From the NCBI RefSeq assembly GCF_001651865.1, contig NZ_LPUX01000060.1, forward strand, positions 186,001-250,000: 64,000 nucleotides of DNA, in the 5' to 3' direction. The stretch's first letter is position 1, and every line of letters starts with the position of its first letter. The notes under the pieces were generated by a model. It saw only the letters and a program-made list of their open reading frames with translations. It searched no databases and was not told where the DNA came from. The translations under genes and the position numbers were made by a program. This DNA comes from Sinorhizobium glycinis. Its GTDB lineage: Bacteria > Pseudomonadota > Alphaproteobacteria > Rhizobiales > Rhizobiaceae. Positions 1-8,401 of the stretch are shown in pieces.

Positions 1-604
1 CTTTGACCGACGCCTGGTCGGCGGCAAGTTCGAGCAGGTATTCCGTCGTAGACCTGATCTGACTCCACCGTCGCTGGGTTGGCTAGCATCTATATCTTGT
101 GGTGAACAAAGCGGGAAGCGCTACACCACCGTTGCCTTTTCAGGGACTCAGGCTCGACGTATTGGAAAGCGAGGCGACGATTTCTATTCCTTTCCTCTCG
201 ATTTTCCGTACGAATCTTGGTGAAAATTTCCCAGTCTTTCCAGACTCTTGGATTCGGAATCCTTGTAGCCGATTCCGCCGTTGGCAGGGCGCATACACGT
301 CCTCGTTCGTGCTGCGATGCGAGAGACATTGTAAGATTCAGCATATGGTGCGAATCATCCTGAGGATCCCTATATTTAGTCGTGAACATACAGTGAATGG
401 ATTGGAGTCAGCGATTCGTCGCCGATTCGTTCCACCGCTGTTCCAAATGTCAATATTTGCCGGCGAAGTGAGCCCCAAGATATGGCTCGCAGCCGCCTGG
501 TGCTTTTAATTGCGCGCGCCCCCTTGCGCTCAGGCCGCCGCATGGGCATCTGTTGCCCGCCGGGGTGCGTGAGCATCCCGTCTCTTTGAGACTGCCCGGG
601 ATCG
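1..604. other. Lower-GC region without a convincing complete gene
   Basis: Base composition from about 60 to 480 is visibly richer in A and T than the genes that follow. Frame 2 is open from the window edge to a TGA at 221-223 (about 73 codons) and could be the 3' end of a gene cut by the edge; its last residues are DFPYESW. Two longer open frames on opposite strands (99-509 plus, 90-389 minus) overlap each other, have no recognisable motif and no good ribosome binding site, so I do not call them. Function unknown. Confidence 0.3.
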
Positions 605-3600
605 ATGACCTTGTCCTTCCAATCCATGATCCTGAGCGGCCGCGGCGTGACCGCGGTGCTCGGACCCACCAACACCGGCAAGACGCATTACGCCATCGAG
701 CGCATGGTCGCGCATGACAGCGGCGTCATCGGGCTGCCGCTGAGATTGCTTGCCCGCGAGGTCTATACGCGTCTGGTCGAGAAGGTCGGGCACCACAATG
801 TCGCGCTGATCACCGGTGAGGAGAAGATCACGCCGCATCGCGCCCGCTACTCGGTCTGTACGGTGGAAGCGATGCCGCGCGAGACGACGGCGTCCTTCGT
901 GGCGATCGACGAGGTGCAGCTCGCGGGCGATCTCGAGCGCGGCCACATCTTCACCGACAGGCTCCTGCACCTGCGCGGCCGGGGAGAGACTCTGCTTCTT
1001 GGTGCCGCGACCATGCGGCCGATCCTCGAGCACCTGCTGCCCGGCATCACGGTGGTCGAACGGCCGCGCATGTCGCAGCTTCTCTATGCCGGCTCGAAAA
1101 AGATCACCCGGCTGCCGCATCGCTCGGCGATCGTCGCCTTTTCGGCCGACGAGGTCTATGCCATCGCCGAACTCATCCGGCGGCAACGCGGCGGTGCTGC
1201 GGTCGTGCTCGGCGCTCTCTCGCCGCGCACCCGCAATGCCCAGGTGGCGCTCTATCAGGAAGGCGACGTCGACTATCTGGTGGCGACCGACGCGATCGGC
1301 ATGGGGCTCAACCTCGACGTCGATCACGTCGCCTTCGCCCAGGACCGCAAGTTCGACGGCTACCAGTACCGCAACCTCAATCCGGCGGAGCTTGCGCAGG
1401 TCGCCGGGCGCGCCGGCCGGCATATCCGCGACGGTACATTCGGTGTGACGGGCAGGGTCGACCCCTTCGAGGACGAGCTGGTCCACCGGATCGAGTCGCA
1501 TGAGTTCGAACCGGTCCGGGTGCTGCAATGGCGTTCCAAGGCCTTCGACTATTCCTCGCTGAAGGCGCTGAAGCACAGCCTCGAGGCGGCACCGGCCGTG
1601 TCCGGGCTGACGCGCGCCCTTCCGGCCGTCGACCAGCAGGCGCTGGAGCATCTGGCGCGCTATCCGGAAGTCATCGATGTCGCCGCGACGTCGGAACGCG
1701 TCGAGAAGCTATGGGAAGCCTGTGCGCTTCCCGACTACCGCCGCATCGCGCCGGCTCAGCACGCCGACCTGATCTCGAGCATCTATGCCGATCTCGTTCG
1801 CCATGGCACGGTCAACGAGGACTTCATGGCCGAGCAGGTCCGGCGCGCCGACCACACCGATGGCGAGATTGACACACTTTCGGCGCGAATTGCGCAGATC
1901 AGGACCTGGACCTATGTGTCCAACCGGCCCGGGTGGCTTGCCGATCCGACACACTGGCAAGAAAAGACGCGGGAAATCGAAGATCGATTGTCCGACGCGT
2001 TACATGAAAGGTTGACGAAACGCTTTGTTGACCGCAGGACATCTGTGCTCATGAAGCGCCTGAGAGAGAATGCGATGCTGGAAGCAGAAATCAGTGTGAA
2101 TGGTGATGTCTTCGTCGAAGGGCACCACGTGGGTCAGCTAACCGGTTTCCGGTTCACGCTCGCCGCCGGCAGCGAGGGAACGGACGCGAAGGCCGTGCAG
2201 GGCGCCGCCCATAAGGCGCTTGCGCTGGAATTCGAGGCGCGCGCCGCCCGACTGCATGCGGCCGGCAACAACGACCTGGCGCTTTCGTCCGACGGTCTCG
2301 TGCGCTGGCTCGGCGATCCTGTGGCGCGGCTTGCGGCGAGCGACCATGTCATGCGGCCCCGCGTCATCCTGCTTGCCGACGAGCAGCTGCAGGCGAATGC
2401 CCGCGATCATGTCGTGGCGCGGATCGAGCGCTTCGTGAACCATCACATCTCAACGGTGCTGAAGCCGCTCGACGATATTTCGCGCGCGGAGGATCTCGAG
2501 GGACTGGCGAAGGGCCTGGCCTTCCAGCTCGTCGAAAACCTCGGCGTGCTCTTCCGCCGCGACGTCGCCGAGGAGGTGAAGTCGCTCGACCAGGAAAGCC
2601 GGGCGTCGATCCGCAAATATGGTGTTCGCTTCGGCGCCTACCACATCTTCCTTCCGGCCCTCTTGAAGCCGGCGCCGGCGGAGCTGATCACGCTTCTCTG
2701 GGCGCTGAAGAACGACGGTCTGGACAAGCCAGGCTCCGGCGAGCTCATCCCGATGCTTGCCGCCGGCCGGACCTCGGTCGTCACCGATCCGTCCTTCGAG
2801 CGGACATTCTACAAGCTCGCCGGTTTCCGCTACCTCGGCAAGCGCGCGGTGCGGATCGACATTCTCGAGCGTCTCGCGGACCTCATCCGCCCGCTCCTGC
2901 AATGGAAGCCGGGCACGACGCCGCGGCCCGACGGGGCCTATGACGGCCGTCGCTTCACGGCGACGACCTCGATGCTGTCGATCCTCGGCGCGACGCCCGA
3001 CGATATGGAGGAGATCCTCAAGGGCCTCGGCTATCGCGCCGACAGCGTGACCGCGGAGGAGGCGGCAGCCTACCTCGCGAAGCAGGACGGCACGCCGGCA
3101 GAGGCGAGCGCGACGCCGGAAGCGTCTGGCGAACCCGTCGAGGCGGATGCGGATGCTGCGGCGGAGTCTTCCGACGTGGATGCGCCGCCGGCAGAAGCCG
3201 CTTCGACGGAAGCCGCCCCGGCAGAGGCGAGCGGCGAGGAGGCTTCCGCTCCGGCAGAGCCGACGGAGCCGGCCGAGCCGAAGCCGGTGCTCCTGTGGCG
3301 TCCCGGTACACGCCAGGACAACCAGCGGGTCGGCCGACATCAGGGCGATCAGCGCCGCGGCGGCCAGCGTCACGGAGAGCGCCACGGCCAGGCCGAAGCG
3401 AGGGAAGGCGGCCGCAAGGGTGCTGCACCCGGCCGCGCCAAGCCTCAGGAAGGCAAGCCCGGCGGTCAGCGCAAGGAGCGCCAGGAGCGTCACGAGCGCC
3501 ACGACCGGGGCGCGAAGTTCGAGAACCGCCCGCCGCGCAAGGAGAAGCCGATCGATCCGGACTCGCCCTTCGCGAAGCTCGCCGCGCTCAAGGAGCAACT

Positions 3601-3610
3601 GAAGAAGTAG
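605..3610 (+). CDS. SUV3-like DEAD/DEAH-box helicase, 1001 aa
   Basis: A superfamily 2 helicase of the mitochondrial SUV3 type, expected to unwind RNA or DNA with ATP. The Walker A motif GPTNTGKT is at residues 20-27, the Walker B/DExH equivalent DEVQ at 102-105, and the motif VI-like QVAGRAGR near 265. From about residue 830 the protein turns into an Ala/Glu/Pro-rich stretch, then a Gln/Arg/His/Gly-rich basic tail, a likely disordered nucleic-acid-binding extension. The start could also be Met8 (626), since the conserved part begins just after it. It ends 7 bp before the S4-domain gene, so the two are probably cotranscribed. That neighbour favours an RNA role. Family assignment is firm; the exact substrate is not known. 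Confidence 0.9.
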   Translation: MTLSFQSMILSGRGVTAVLGPTNTGKTHYAIERMVAHDSGVIGLPLRLLAREVYTRLVEKVGHHNVALITGEEKITPHRARYSVCTVEAMPRETTASFVAIDEVQLAGDLERGHIFTDRLLHLRGRGETLLLGAATMRPILEHLLPGITVVERPRMSQLLYAGSKKITRLPHRSAIVAFSADEVYAIAELIRRQRGGAAVVLGALSPRTRNAQVALYQEGDVDYLVATDAIGMGLNLDVDHVAFAQDRKFDGYQYRNLNPAELAQVAGRAGRHIRDGTFGVTGRVDPFEDELVHRIESHEFEPVRVLQWRSKAFDYSSLKALKHSLEAAPAVSGLTRALPAVDQQALEHLARYPEVIDVAATSERVEKLWEACALPDYRRIAPAQHADLISSIYADLVRHGTVNEDFMAEQVRRADHTDGEIDTLSARIAQIRTWTYVSNRPGWLADPTHWQEKTREIEDRLSDALHERLTKRFVDRRTSVLMKRLRENAMLEAEISVNGDVFVEGHHVGQLTGFRFTLAAGSEGTDAKAVQGAAHKALALEFEARAARLHAAGNNDLALSSDGLVRWLGDPVARLAASDHVMRPRVILLADEQLQANARDHVVARIERFVNHHISTVLKPLDDISRAEDLEGLAKGLAFQLVENLGVLFRRDVAEEVKSLDQESRASIRKYGVRFGAYHIFLPALLKPAPAELITLLWALKNDGLDKPGSGELIPMLAAGRTSVVTDPSFERTFYKLAGFRYLGKRAVRIDILERLADLIRPLLQWKPGTTPRPDGAYDGRRFTATTSMLSILGATPDDMEEILKGLGYRADSVTAEEAAAYLAKQDGTPAEASATPEASGEPVEADADAAAESSDVDAPPAEAASTEAAPAEASGEEASAPAEPTEPAEPKPVLLWRPGTRQDNQRVGRHQGDQRRGGQRHGERHGQAEAREGGRKGAAPGRAKPQEGKPGGQRKERQERHERHDRGAKFENRPPRKEKPIDPDSPFAKLAALKEQLKK

Positions 3611-3617
3611 GCGGACC

Positions 3618-4025
3618 ATGGAGAAACAGCCACCCTCCTCGCCCGCACGCCAGCGGCTCGACAAGTGGCTGTTCTTCGCCCGGCTGATCAAGTCGCGCTC
3701 GCTCGCCCAGAAGGCGATCGAGGCCGGCCACGTGGCGGTCAACGGCGCACGGACGACGCAGTCGTCGGCGCAGGTCAAGGCGGGCGACACGCTGGAGCTT
3801 TCGCTCGAACGCCGCGACCTCGTCGTGCGGGTCCTGTTGCCGGGAACGCGGAGGGGTCCCTATGAAGAGGCGCGGCTGCTTTATGAAGATCTGACGCCGG
3901 AGTTGCCGCCCGGGCGCCGCACGCCTTTCGAACAGGCGACGCGCGAGCGCGGCGCCGGCCGGCCGACGAAGCGGGAGCGGCGCGTGACCGACCGGCTCAA
4001 GCCCGACTTCGACGATGACGATTAG
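3618..4025 (+). CDS. S4-domain RNA-binding protein (HslR-like), 135 aa
   Basis: Small RNA-binding protein with an S4 fold over about residues 11-70, beginning RLDKWLFFARLIKSR and containing the typical turn GHVAVNG. The C-terminal half is Arg-rich and ends in an acidic DFDDDD tail. Members of the Hsp15/HslR family bind stalled 50S subunits carrying a peptidyl-tRNA. Whether this copy does the same is inferred from the family. It lies directly behind the helicase with only 7 bp between them, so an operon for RNA or ribosome handling is likely. The length matches the family (about 130 residues). Confidence 0.88.
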   Translation: MEKQPPSSPARQRLDKWLFFARLIKSRSLAQKAIEAGHVAVNGARTTQSSAQVKAGDTLELSLERRDLVVRVLLPGTRRGPYEEARLLYEDLTPELPPGRRTPFEQATRERGAGRPTKRERRVTDRLKPDFDDDD

Positions 4026-4448
4026 AGCCTCGCGCGATCTGCGTGACCATCGCGAGCTTCAGGATGCCGTCGCCGGCGCCGGCGGCTGCGTCAGGACGGG
4101 GCCGCCCACCAAGTTTGGATGCTTCGATCCGATCCCGCGGCGATGCTGCAAAACTCTGCCCTTTTCGCGGCAAAACGCGCGTGGATTATTCTTGCAAAGG
4201 CCGCCCAAAGCCGTTACGTCACAAGCCATATTGCAGCGCCATGCGCCTGAACGGGCACACAAAGGTCGCTGCAGGAATTTGAACTGCTGCATGGCTTTAT
4301 CCTTCAATCGGCAGCGATTTAAGGAACCATGCAGGAGGTGGCATTTGGGGTTTGCTTCGGCAGCTATGCGCGACGAACATTCCTAGCATGCACGGACGAT
4401 CGAGCATCACCGTCTGCCGCCAGATGTGAGCATTGGCTGGAGTACTTC
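4026..4448. other. Intergenic region with a degenerate RIME1-like element
   Basis: No gene is supported here. The right part (about 4212-4345) carries a worn copy of the RIME1-like mosaic repeat described below; the rest shows nothing recognisable. Open frames crossing it (for example the one running into fdxA from 4329) are read-through of the repeat. Confidence 0.6.
4212..4345 (+). repeat. RIME1-like mosaic element, degenerate copy
   Basis: The order of blocks matches the complete copy at 41238-41335: a GC-rich palindrome around GCAGCGCC with AAAGGTCGCTGCAG, a TTTGAA link, then CTGCATGG and a palindrome around GATTTAAGGAACCATGCAG. Both palindromes have mismatches and a small insertion, so the copy is old. 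It lies just upstream of fdxA and may contribute to its leader. Confidence 0.6.
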
Positions 4449-4787
4449 ATGACGTATGTCGTGACCGACAATTGCATTCGCTGCAAGTACACGGACTGTG
4501 TGGAAGTCTGCCCGGTGGATTGCTTCTATGAGGGCGAGAACTTTCTCGTCATCCATCCGGACGAGTGCATCGATTGCGGCGTGTGCGAACCGGAATGTCC
4601 TGCCGGGGCGATCAAGCCGGACACCGAGCCGGGCCTTGATATGTGGTTGAAATTGAACGCTGATTTCGCCACCCAGTGGCCCAACATCACCGTCAAGCGG
4701 GACCCGCTCCCGGAGGCCAAGGAGATGGACGGCGTCGAAGGGAAATTCGAGCAGTATTTCTCCGAGAAGCCCGGACAGGGCGACTGA
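4449..4787 (+). CDS. fdxA: FdxA-type ferredoxin (7Fe/8Fe), 112 aa
   Basis: Soluble low-potential electron carrier with two iron-sulphur clusters. The N-terminal cluster region reads [17 protein letters not shown] (residues 9-25) and the second reads [12 protein letters not shown] (about 40-51). The extra cysteine spacing in the first motif is that of the FdxA [3Fe-4S]/[4Fe-4S] family. A C-terminal extension of about 50 residues, with the conserved [11 protein letters not shown] segment, is also typical. I start at the ATG at 4449, the start giving the family N-terminus MTYVVTDNC; the 40 codons upstream read through a repeat. CarD follows after a 400-bp gap, so it is probably a separate unit. 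Confidence 0.93.
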   Translation: MTYVVTDNCIRCKYTDCVEVCPVDCFYEGENFLVIHPDECIDCGVCEPECPAGAIKPDTEPGLDMWLKLNADFATQWPNITVKRDPLPEAKEMDGVEGKFEQYFSEKPGQGD

Positions 4788-5193
4788 AACGCGGCCGCCC
4801 GGTTCGTCGCGGCTGACGCAGGACTGATAAGGGCGATGCCGGAAATCTGGGGAAATCCCGCCGCCGCCTCGCAGGTGCGAGCATGGTGACTTGAACGTTG
4901 CCATGCAGCAAATTATTGATTTCCGCTCTTTTTTGTGATAGGTTCCACGCACTGATCCACAGAAGGGTGCCTTTGCGCGCCCGAAAACCAGCACGAAAGC
5001 AAATCGATTTTCACGGCGCGGCACTTTCAAGATATGCAACGTTCCGTTGCTTGTGACTGCGACGCCAGAAGCCGTTTGCGTTTCGTTGGACGGACCAGGA
5101 TTGACCCCACCCGGCGGTATCCCCGTCTATCCGGGCCTCACGACCCGGCCCGGCCGATTGAGGCCGGTGCGCACTAGGGAGTGTTTGAAACGA
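4788..5193. other. Intergenic region, probable carD promoter area
   Basis: A gene-free stretch of 406 bp. An AT-rich segment at about 4905-4950 stands out against the GC-rich surroundings and is the likeliest promoter location for carD. I cannot assign exact -35 and -10 boxes. A 49-codon in-frame extension upstream of the carD ATG lacks conservation features and is treated as leader. Confidence 0.4.
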
Positions 5194-5763
5194 ATGACGA
5201 CCCAGCAGAAAAAATCTTCAACGCGCCAAGGCTTCAAGACCGGTGAATCGATCGTTTATCCGGCTCATGGCGTTGGTCAGATCGTGGCGATTGAGGAGCA
5301 GGAAGTCGCCGGCATGAAGCTCGAGCTTTTTGTCATCGATTTCGAGAAGGACAAGATGCGTCTCAAGGTTCCGGTGGCCAAGGCCGTCAGCATCGGCATG
5401 CGCAAGCTGTCCGAAACCGATTTCGTCGACCGCGCATTGAAGGTTGTGCAGGGCAAGGCACGCGTGAAGCGGACAATGTGGTCGCGTCGCGCCCAGGAAT
5501 ACGATGCAAAGATCAATTCCGGTGATCTCATTTCCATCGCGGAAGTGGTGCGCGATCTCTATCGCGCGGAAAATCAGCCGGAACAGTCCTATTCCGAGCG
5601 CCAGCTCTATGAAGCCGCTCTCGACCGCATGGCGCGCGAAATCGCTGCCGTGAACAAGATGTCGGAAACGGAAGCCGTGCGCCTCGTCGAAGCCAATCTG
5701 AACAAGGGGCCGAAGCGCGGCAAGGCCATCGAAGAAGACGATACGCAGGACGAGGCCGCCTAA
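5194..5763 (+). CDS. carD: CarD-family transcriptional regulator, 189 aa
   Basis: RNA-polymerase-interacting regulator of the CarD/CdnL family, which stabilises open complexes at housekeeping promoters such as rRNA promoters. Residues about 10-75 form the Tudor-like RNAP-interaction domain (GESIVYPAHGVGQI, then MKLELFVIDFEKDKMRLKVP). The remainder is the helical DNA-contacting domain, with WSRRAQEYDAKINSGD and an acidic tail EEDDTQDEAA. The ATG at 5194 is chosen because it is followed directly by the family N-terminus. A strong terminator follows within 50 bp, so it is probably monocistronic. Confidence 0.93.
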   Translation: MTTQQKKSSTRQGFKTGESIVYPAHGVGQIVAIEEQEVAGMKLELFVIDFEKDKMRLKVPVAKAVSIGMRKLSETDFVDRALKVVQGKARVKRTMWSRRAQEYDAKINSGDLISIAEVVRDLYRAENQPEQSYSERQLYEAALDRMAREIAAVNKMSETEAVRLVEANLNKGPKRGKAIEEDDTQDEAA

Positions 5764-5810
5764 CCGGCAGCGGCGGCGAACGCTTCGACCAGAATTCAGC
5801 AAATTGGATC

Positions 5811-5871
5811 AAGGCCCGGCCGCAGCGCCGGGCCTTTTTCTTTGCTCGGCCGGGCCTTTTTCTTTGCTCGA
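5811..5871 (+). terminator. carD rho-independent terminator with duplicated tail
   Basis: A GGCCCGGC/GCCGGGCC stem (5813-5834) is followed by a T run (TTTTTC). The segment CCGGGCCTTTTTCTTTGCTC then occurs again immediately, at 5850-5869, so the descending arm and the T tract are present twice in tandem. It lies downstream of carD. Confidence 0.8.
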
Positions 5872-5962
5872 GTGTCTCGCGCACATGAGTTTCGTCGCCG
5901 CCAGCTCCGGGCGACGGGTGCAGGGTAGGCATCCCTGCAATCTAAAATCGTCATCACACGTG

Positions 5963-5988
5963 GGAACTTTTTCGACCCTGCGCACGTT
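5963..5988 (+). promoter_or_regulatory. EcfG/RpoE2-type promoter upstream of rpoH2
   Basis: GGAAC at 5963-5967 and CGTT at 5985-5988 are separated by 17 bp, the spacing of the general-stress ECF sigma factor (EcfG, called RpoE2 in Sinorhizobium) consensus. It lies on the strand of the rpoH2-like gene, about 190 bp before its start. Control of rpoH2 by RpoE2 is reported for S. meliloti, which fits. The site is seen; its activity here is inferred. Confidence 0.75.
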
Positions 5989-6174
5989 TCTCGTTCACGG
6001 GACCGGCCTGCGCCTGCGTCCCGCGCGATCCGTCTCAGGTTCGTATTCTTCGATTTAGGGCACTGCCTGAATTCGTCAAGCAGCGCCGGCCGCCTTTCAA
6101 CCGACCGCCGCGACGGGCGTTCGGCTCTTCTAGATCAACAATGTTGGCGTTCGGCGCCAGCCAGGGAGCAATCG

Positions 6175-7041
6175 ATGAAGACCCTCACAGCAGACAGGCG
6201 TTTGATCAAGATTGCAATGGATGCCCCCTATCTCGAGCGCGACGAGGAGCATGCGCTGGCTGAGGCCTGGCGGAACGACCACGACCAGGAAGCCCGCAAC
6301 AAGATCGCCATGTCGCATATGCGGCTGGTGATCGCGATGGCGGCCAAGTTCCGCAGCTTCGGCCTGCCGATGGGCGATCTGGTCCAGGAGGGGCATATCG
6401 GGCTGCTGGAAGCGGCGGCACGCTTCGAGCCGAGCCGTGAGGTCCGCTTCTCGACCTACGCCACCTGGTGGATCCGCGCATCGATGCAGGATTTCGTGCT
6501 GCGCAACTGGTCGATCGTCAGGGGCGGCACCAGCTCGGCACAGAAGGCGCTGTTCTTCAACTTGCGCCGGTTGCGGGCGCGCCTCGCCCAGGGCGACCGG
6601 CAACTTACATCGCTGGCGATGCATGAGGAGATCGCCGCCGCCCTGGGCGTCAGCCTCGCCGATGTGCAGACCATGGATGCCCGTCTCTCCGGCAACGACG
6701 CGTCGCTGCAGGCGCCGGTCGGGCACGGCGAAGCCGATGGCGGTGCGAGGCTCGATTTCCTTCCGAGCGATGCGCCACTTCCAGACGAGCAGGTGAGCGA
6801 CATGATCGACGGCGAGCGGGCCCGCCGCTGGCTGCAGACCGCCCTGACGCAGCTTACCGAGCGCGAGATGAAGATCATCCGCGCGCGCCGCCTGTCGGAG
6901 GACGGGGCCACCCTGGAGGAGCTCGGCCTCGCGCTGGGCATCTCCAAGGAGCGCGTTCGGCAGATCGAAACCCGAGCACTGGAAAAGCTGAGGGCGGCGC
7001 TGGCTGCAAAGGCGCCGGCACTGACCGCCGCCATGCACTGA
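6175..7041 (+). CDS. rpoH2: RNA polymerase sigma-32-type factor RpoH2, 288 aa
   Basis: Alternative sigma factor of the RpoH group. Region 2 spans about residues 55-130 (MGDLVQEGHIGLLEAAARF, then RFSTYATWWIRASMQDFVLRNW). The RpoH box follows with AQKALFFNLRRLRARL, which separates it from housekeeping sigma factors. Region 4 (about 225-280) ends with the helix-turn-helix ISKERVRQIETRALEKLRAAL. Rhizobia carry two RpoH paralogues; assignment to RpoH2 rather than RpoH1 rests on the EcfG-type promoter upstream and the carD/fdxA neighbourhood, so the paralogue number is inference. It converges on the beta-lactamase gene with only 16 bp between stop codons. Confidence 0.88.
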   Translation: MKTLTADRRLIKIAMDAPYLERDEEHALAEAWRNDHDQEARNKIAMSHMRLVIAMAAKFRSFGLPMGDLVQEGHIGLLEAAARFEPSREVRFSTYATWWIRASMQDFVLRNWSIVRGGTSSAQKALFFNLRRLRARLAQGDRQLTSLAMHEEIAAALGVSLADVQTMDARLSGNDASLQAPVGHGEADGGARLDFLPSDAPLPDEQVSDMIDGERARRWLQTALTQLTEREMKIIRARRLSEDGATLEELGLALGISKERVRQIETRALEKLRAALAAKAPALTAAMH

Positions 7042-7057
7042 TCGCCGGCTGAGGCCG

Positions 7058-8242
7058 TTATTGGGCGCTCGTTCCTGCGTCCTCAAGCGTCGTCAAAATT
7101 CGATAGGCGGCCTTCACCCGTGCCGGAATGGGATAGGCCCTGTTGGCTAGGATGACGACGCCAATCCGTTCGGCGGGAACAAAGGCGGCATAGGCGCCAA
7201 ATCCGCTCGTCGAGCCCGTCTTGTTGATCAGTACGTTCTCCCGAGGCGCCAGCGGCGGATCGTGCCTCGTGACCTTGTTGGGCTTGAAGCTGACCTCGGG
7301 CGAATTTCCCGCCAGCAACTGGTCAAGAGCAACCGGATGGGCATACATCTCCCATCCAAGCCCTTGTGTCATGTCACCGACACTGAAGTAACCGATGTGC
7401 GTTGCGGCGATCGCCTGCCGGGGCGCCTCATCGAGCGCCGCGCCGCCCATATTTGCCTCGACGAAACGGATCAGATCGGCGGCCGTCGTCTTGACGCCAT
7501 AGGCTTCCGAATCGAGCACGCCGGGATTCACCCGGACCGGCTTGCCGGCTTTCGAATAGCCATGGGCGTAGTCGTCCATCCGATCTTCCGGCACGCTGAT
7601 ATGGGTCTCGGTCAGGCCGAGGGCCGGAAAGAGCGTCTTTTCCATGAGAGCGTCGAAGGGCTCTCCCATGCCTTTGGCGGCAAGGTAGCCGAACAGGCCG
7701 ATGCTGGGGTTTGAATAGAGCCTGTGAGTGCCGGGAGCGTAGTCCGGCCGCCAGCCTTTGAAATAGGCGATCATCTCTTTCTGGTTCGTGACCGAGGCCG
7801 GGAACTGCAGAGGCAGGCCGCCGGCCGAATAGGTGGCGAGGTCGAGAAGGCTGATCTCCTCGAAGCGGCTTCCGGCGAGCGCCGGCAGGTGCTTGCTGGC
7901 CCTATCAGAGAGGGACAGGTTCCCCCGCGCTTCGCCGTAGGCGGCGAGAGTCGCCGTAAAGGTCTTGCTGATGGAGCCGATCTCGAAAAGCGTCTCGTCG
8001 CCGACTTTCCGGCCGGTTTCTTTCGAAGCGATGCCGTAATTGAAGACGTATCGTCTCCCCTCGACAGTTACTGCGACAGCCATTCCAGGAATGTCGTATT
8101 CCTTCATCACCGGGCGGACCGCCTCGTCAACGACGCGCCCAATGCTTTCTCCGTCGTCGCCGGCAATCGCCTGGGTGCATGCACCGCTGAAAAGAGAAAG
8201 GCCCGCAACGACTGCAAGCGTCTGAAAGTGCTTGTTTTTCAT
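7058..8242 (-). CDS. Class C (AmpC-type) serine beta-lactamase, 394 aa
   Basis: Periplasmic serine hydrolase that opens the beta-lactam ring. A signal peptide covers about residues 1-27 (hydrophobic VVAGLSLFSGA). The active-site motifs are all present: S90-I-S-K93, Y176-S-N178 and K341-T-G343. This set and the length match AmpC enzymes (about 380 residues). No LysR-type ampR gene lies upstream; the upstream gap instead holds a degenerate RIME-like repeat. Expression is therefore probably not classically AmpR-inducible from this locus. Esterase or penicillin-binding relatives share these motifs, but overall similarity favours a beta-lactamase. Confidence 0.9.
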   Translation of the reverse strand: MKNKHFQTLAVVAGLSLFSGACTQAIAGDDGESIGRVVDEAVRPVMKEYDIPGMAVAVTVEGRRYVFNYGIASKETGRKVGDETLFEIGSISKTFTATLAAYGEARGNLSLSDRASKHLPALAGSRFEEISLLDLATYSAGGLPLQFPASVTNQKEMIAYFKGWRPDYAPGTHRLYSNPSIGLFGYLAAKGMGEPFDALMEKTLFPALGLTETHISVPEDRMDDYAHGYSKAGKPVRVNPGVLDSEAYGVKTTAADLIRFVEANMGGAALDEAPRQAIAATHIGYFSVGDMTQGLGWEMYAHPVALDQLLAGNSPEVSFKPNKVTRHDPPLAPRENVLINKTGSTSGFGAYAAFVPAERIGVVILANRAYPIPARVKAAYRILTTLEDAGTSAQ

Positions 8243-8281
8243 GCTGTTCTATCCCGTCGAATGACCGTGAGTAGCTACCGC

Positions 8282-8345
8282 ATGTTTCCGTAAATCGTAG
8301 CCGAATTAAGGACAAAACAGGCAGCAATTCAAAGTTGCTACGGCG
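8282..8345 (-). repeat. RIME1-like mosaic element, truncated copy
   Basis: The segment from CATGTTTCCGTAAATCG to AGTTGCTAC repeats the AT-rich palindrome and link of the complete copy at 22888-22989, but the GC-rich right palindrome is missing or eroded. It lies between the beta-lactamase start and the metalloprotease end. Confidence 0.6.
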
Positions 8346-8401
8346 GGAGGCGCGTTGCATGGAAGACGAGGAAAGAGCACCGGCCGGGGGGAGGCGATCA
8401 C

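Larger units (their letters stand above)
5764..6174. other. Intergenic region between carD and rpoH2
   Basis: Contains the carD terminator (5811-5871) and the EcfG-type promoter (5963-5988). No gene is seen. The span from the promoter to the rpoH2 ATG would give a leader of roughly 180 nt with no structure that I recognise. Confidence 0.6.

Noticed and set aside
99..509. 136-codon plus-strand open frame near the left edge
   Set aside because: No motif, no ribosome binding site, and an equally long frame exists on the other strand; not supported as a gene.
7058..8242. D,D-carboxypeptidase or esterase as alternative for the beta-lactamase
   Set aside because: The spacing of SISK, YSN and KTG and the overall length agree better with class C beta-lactamases.
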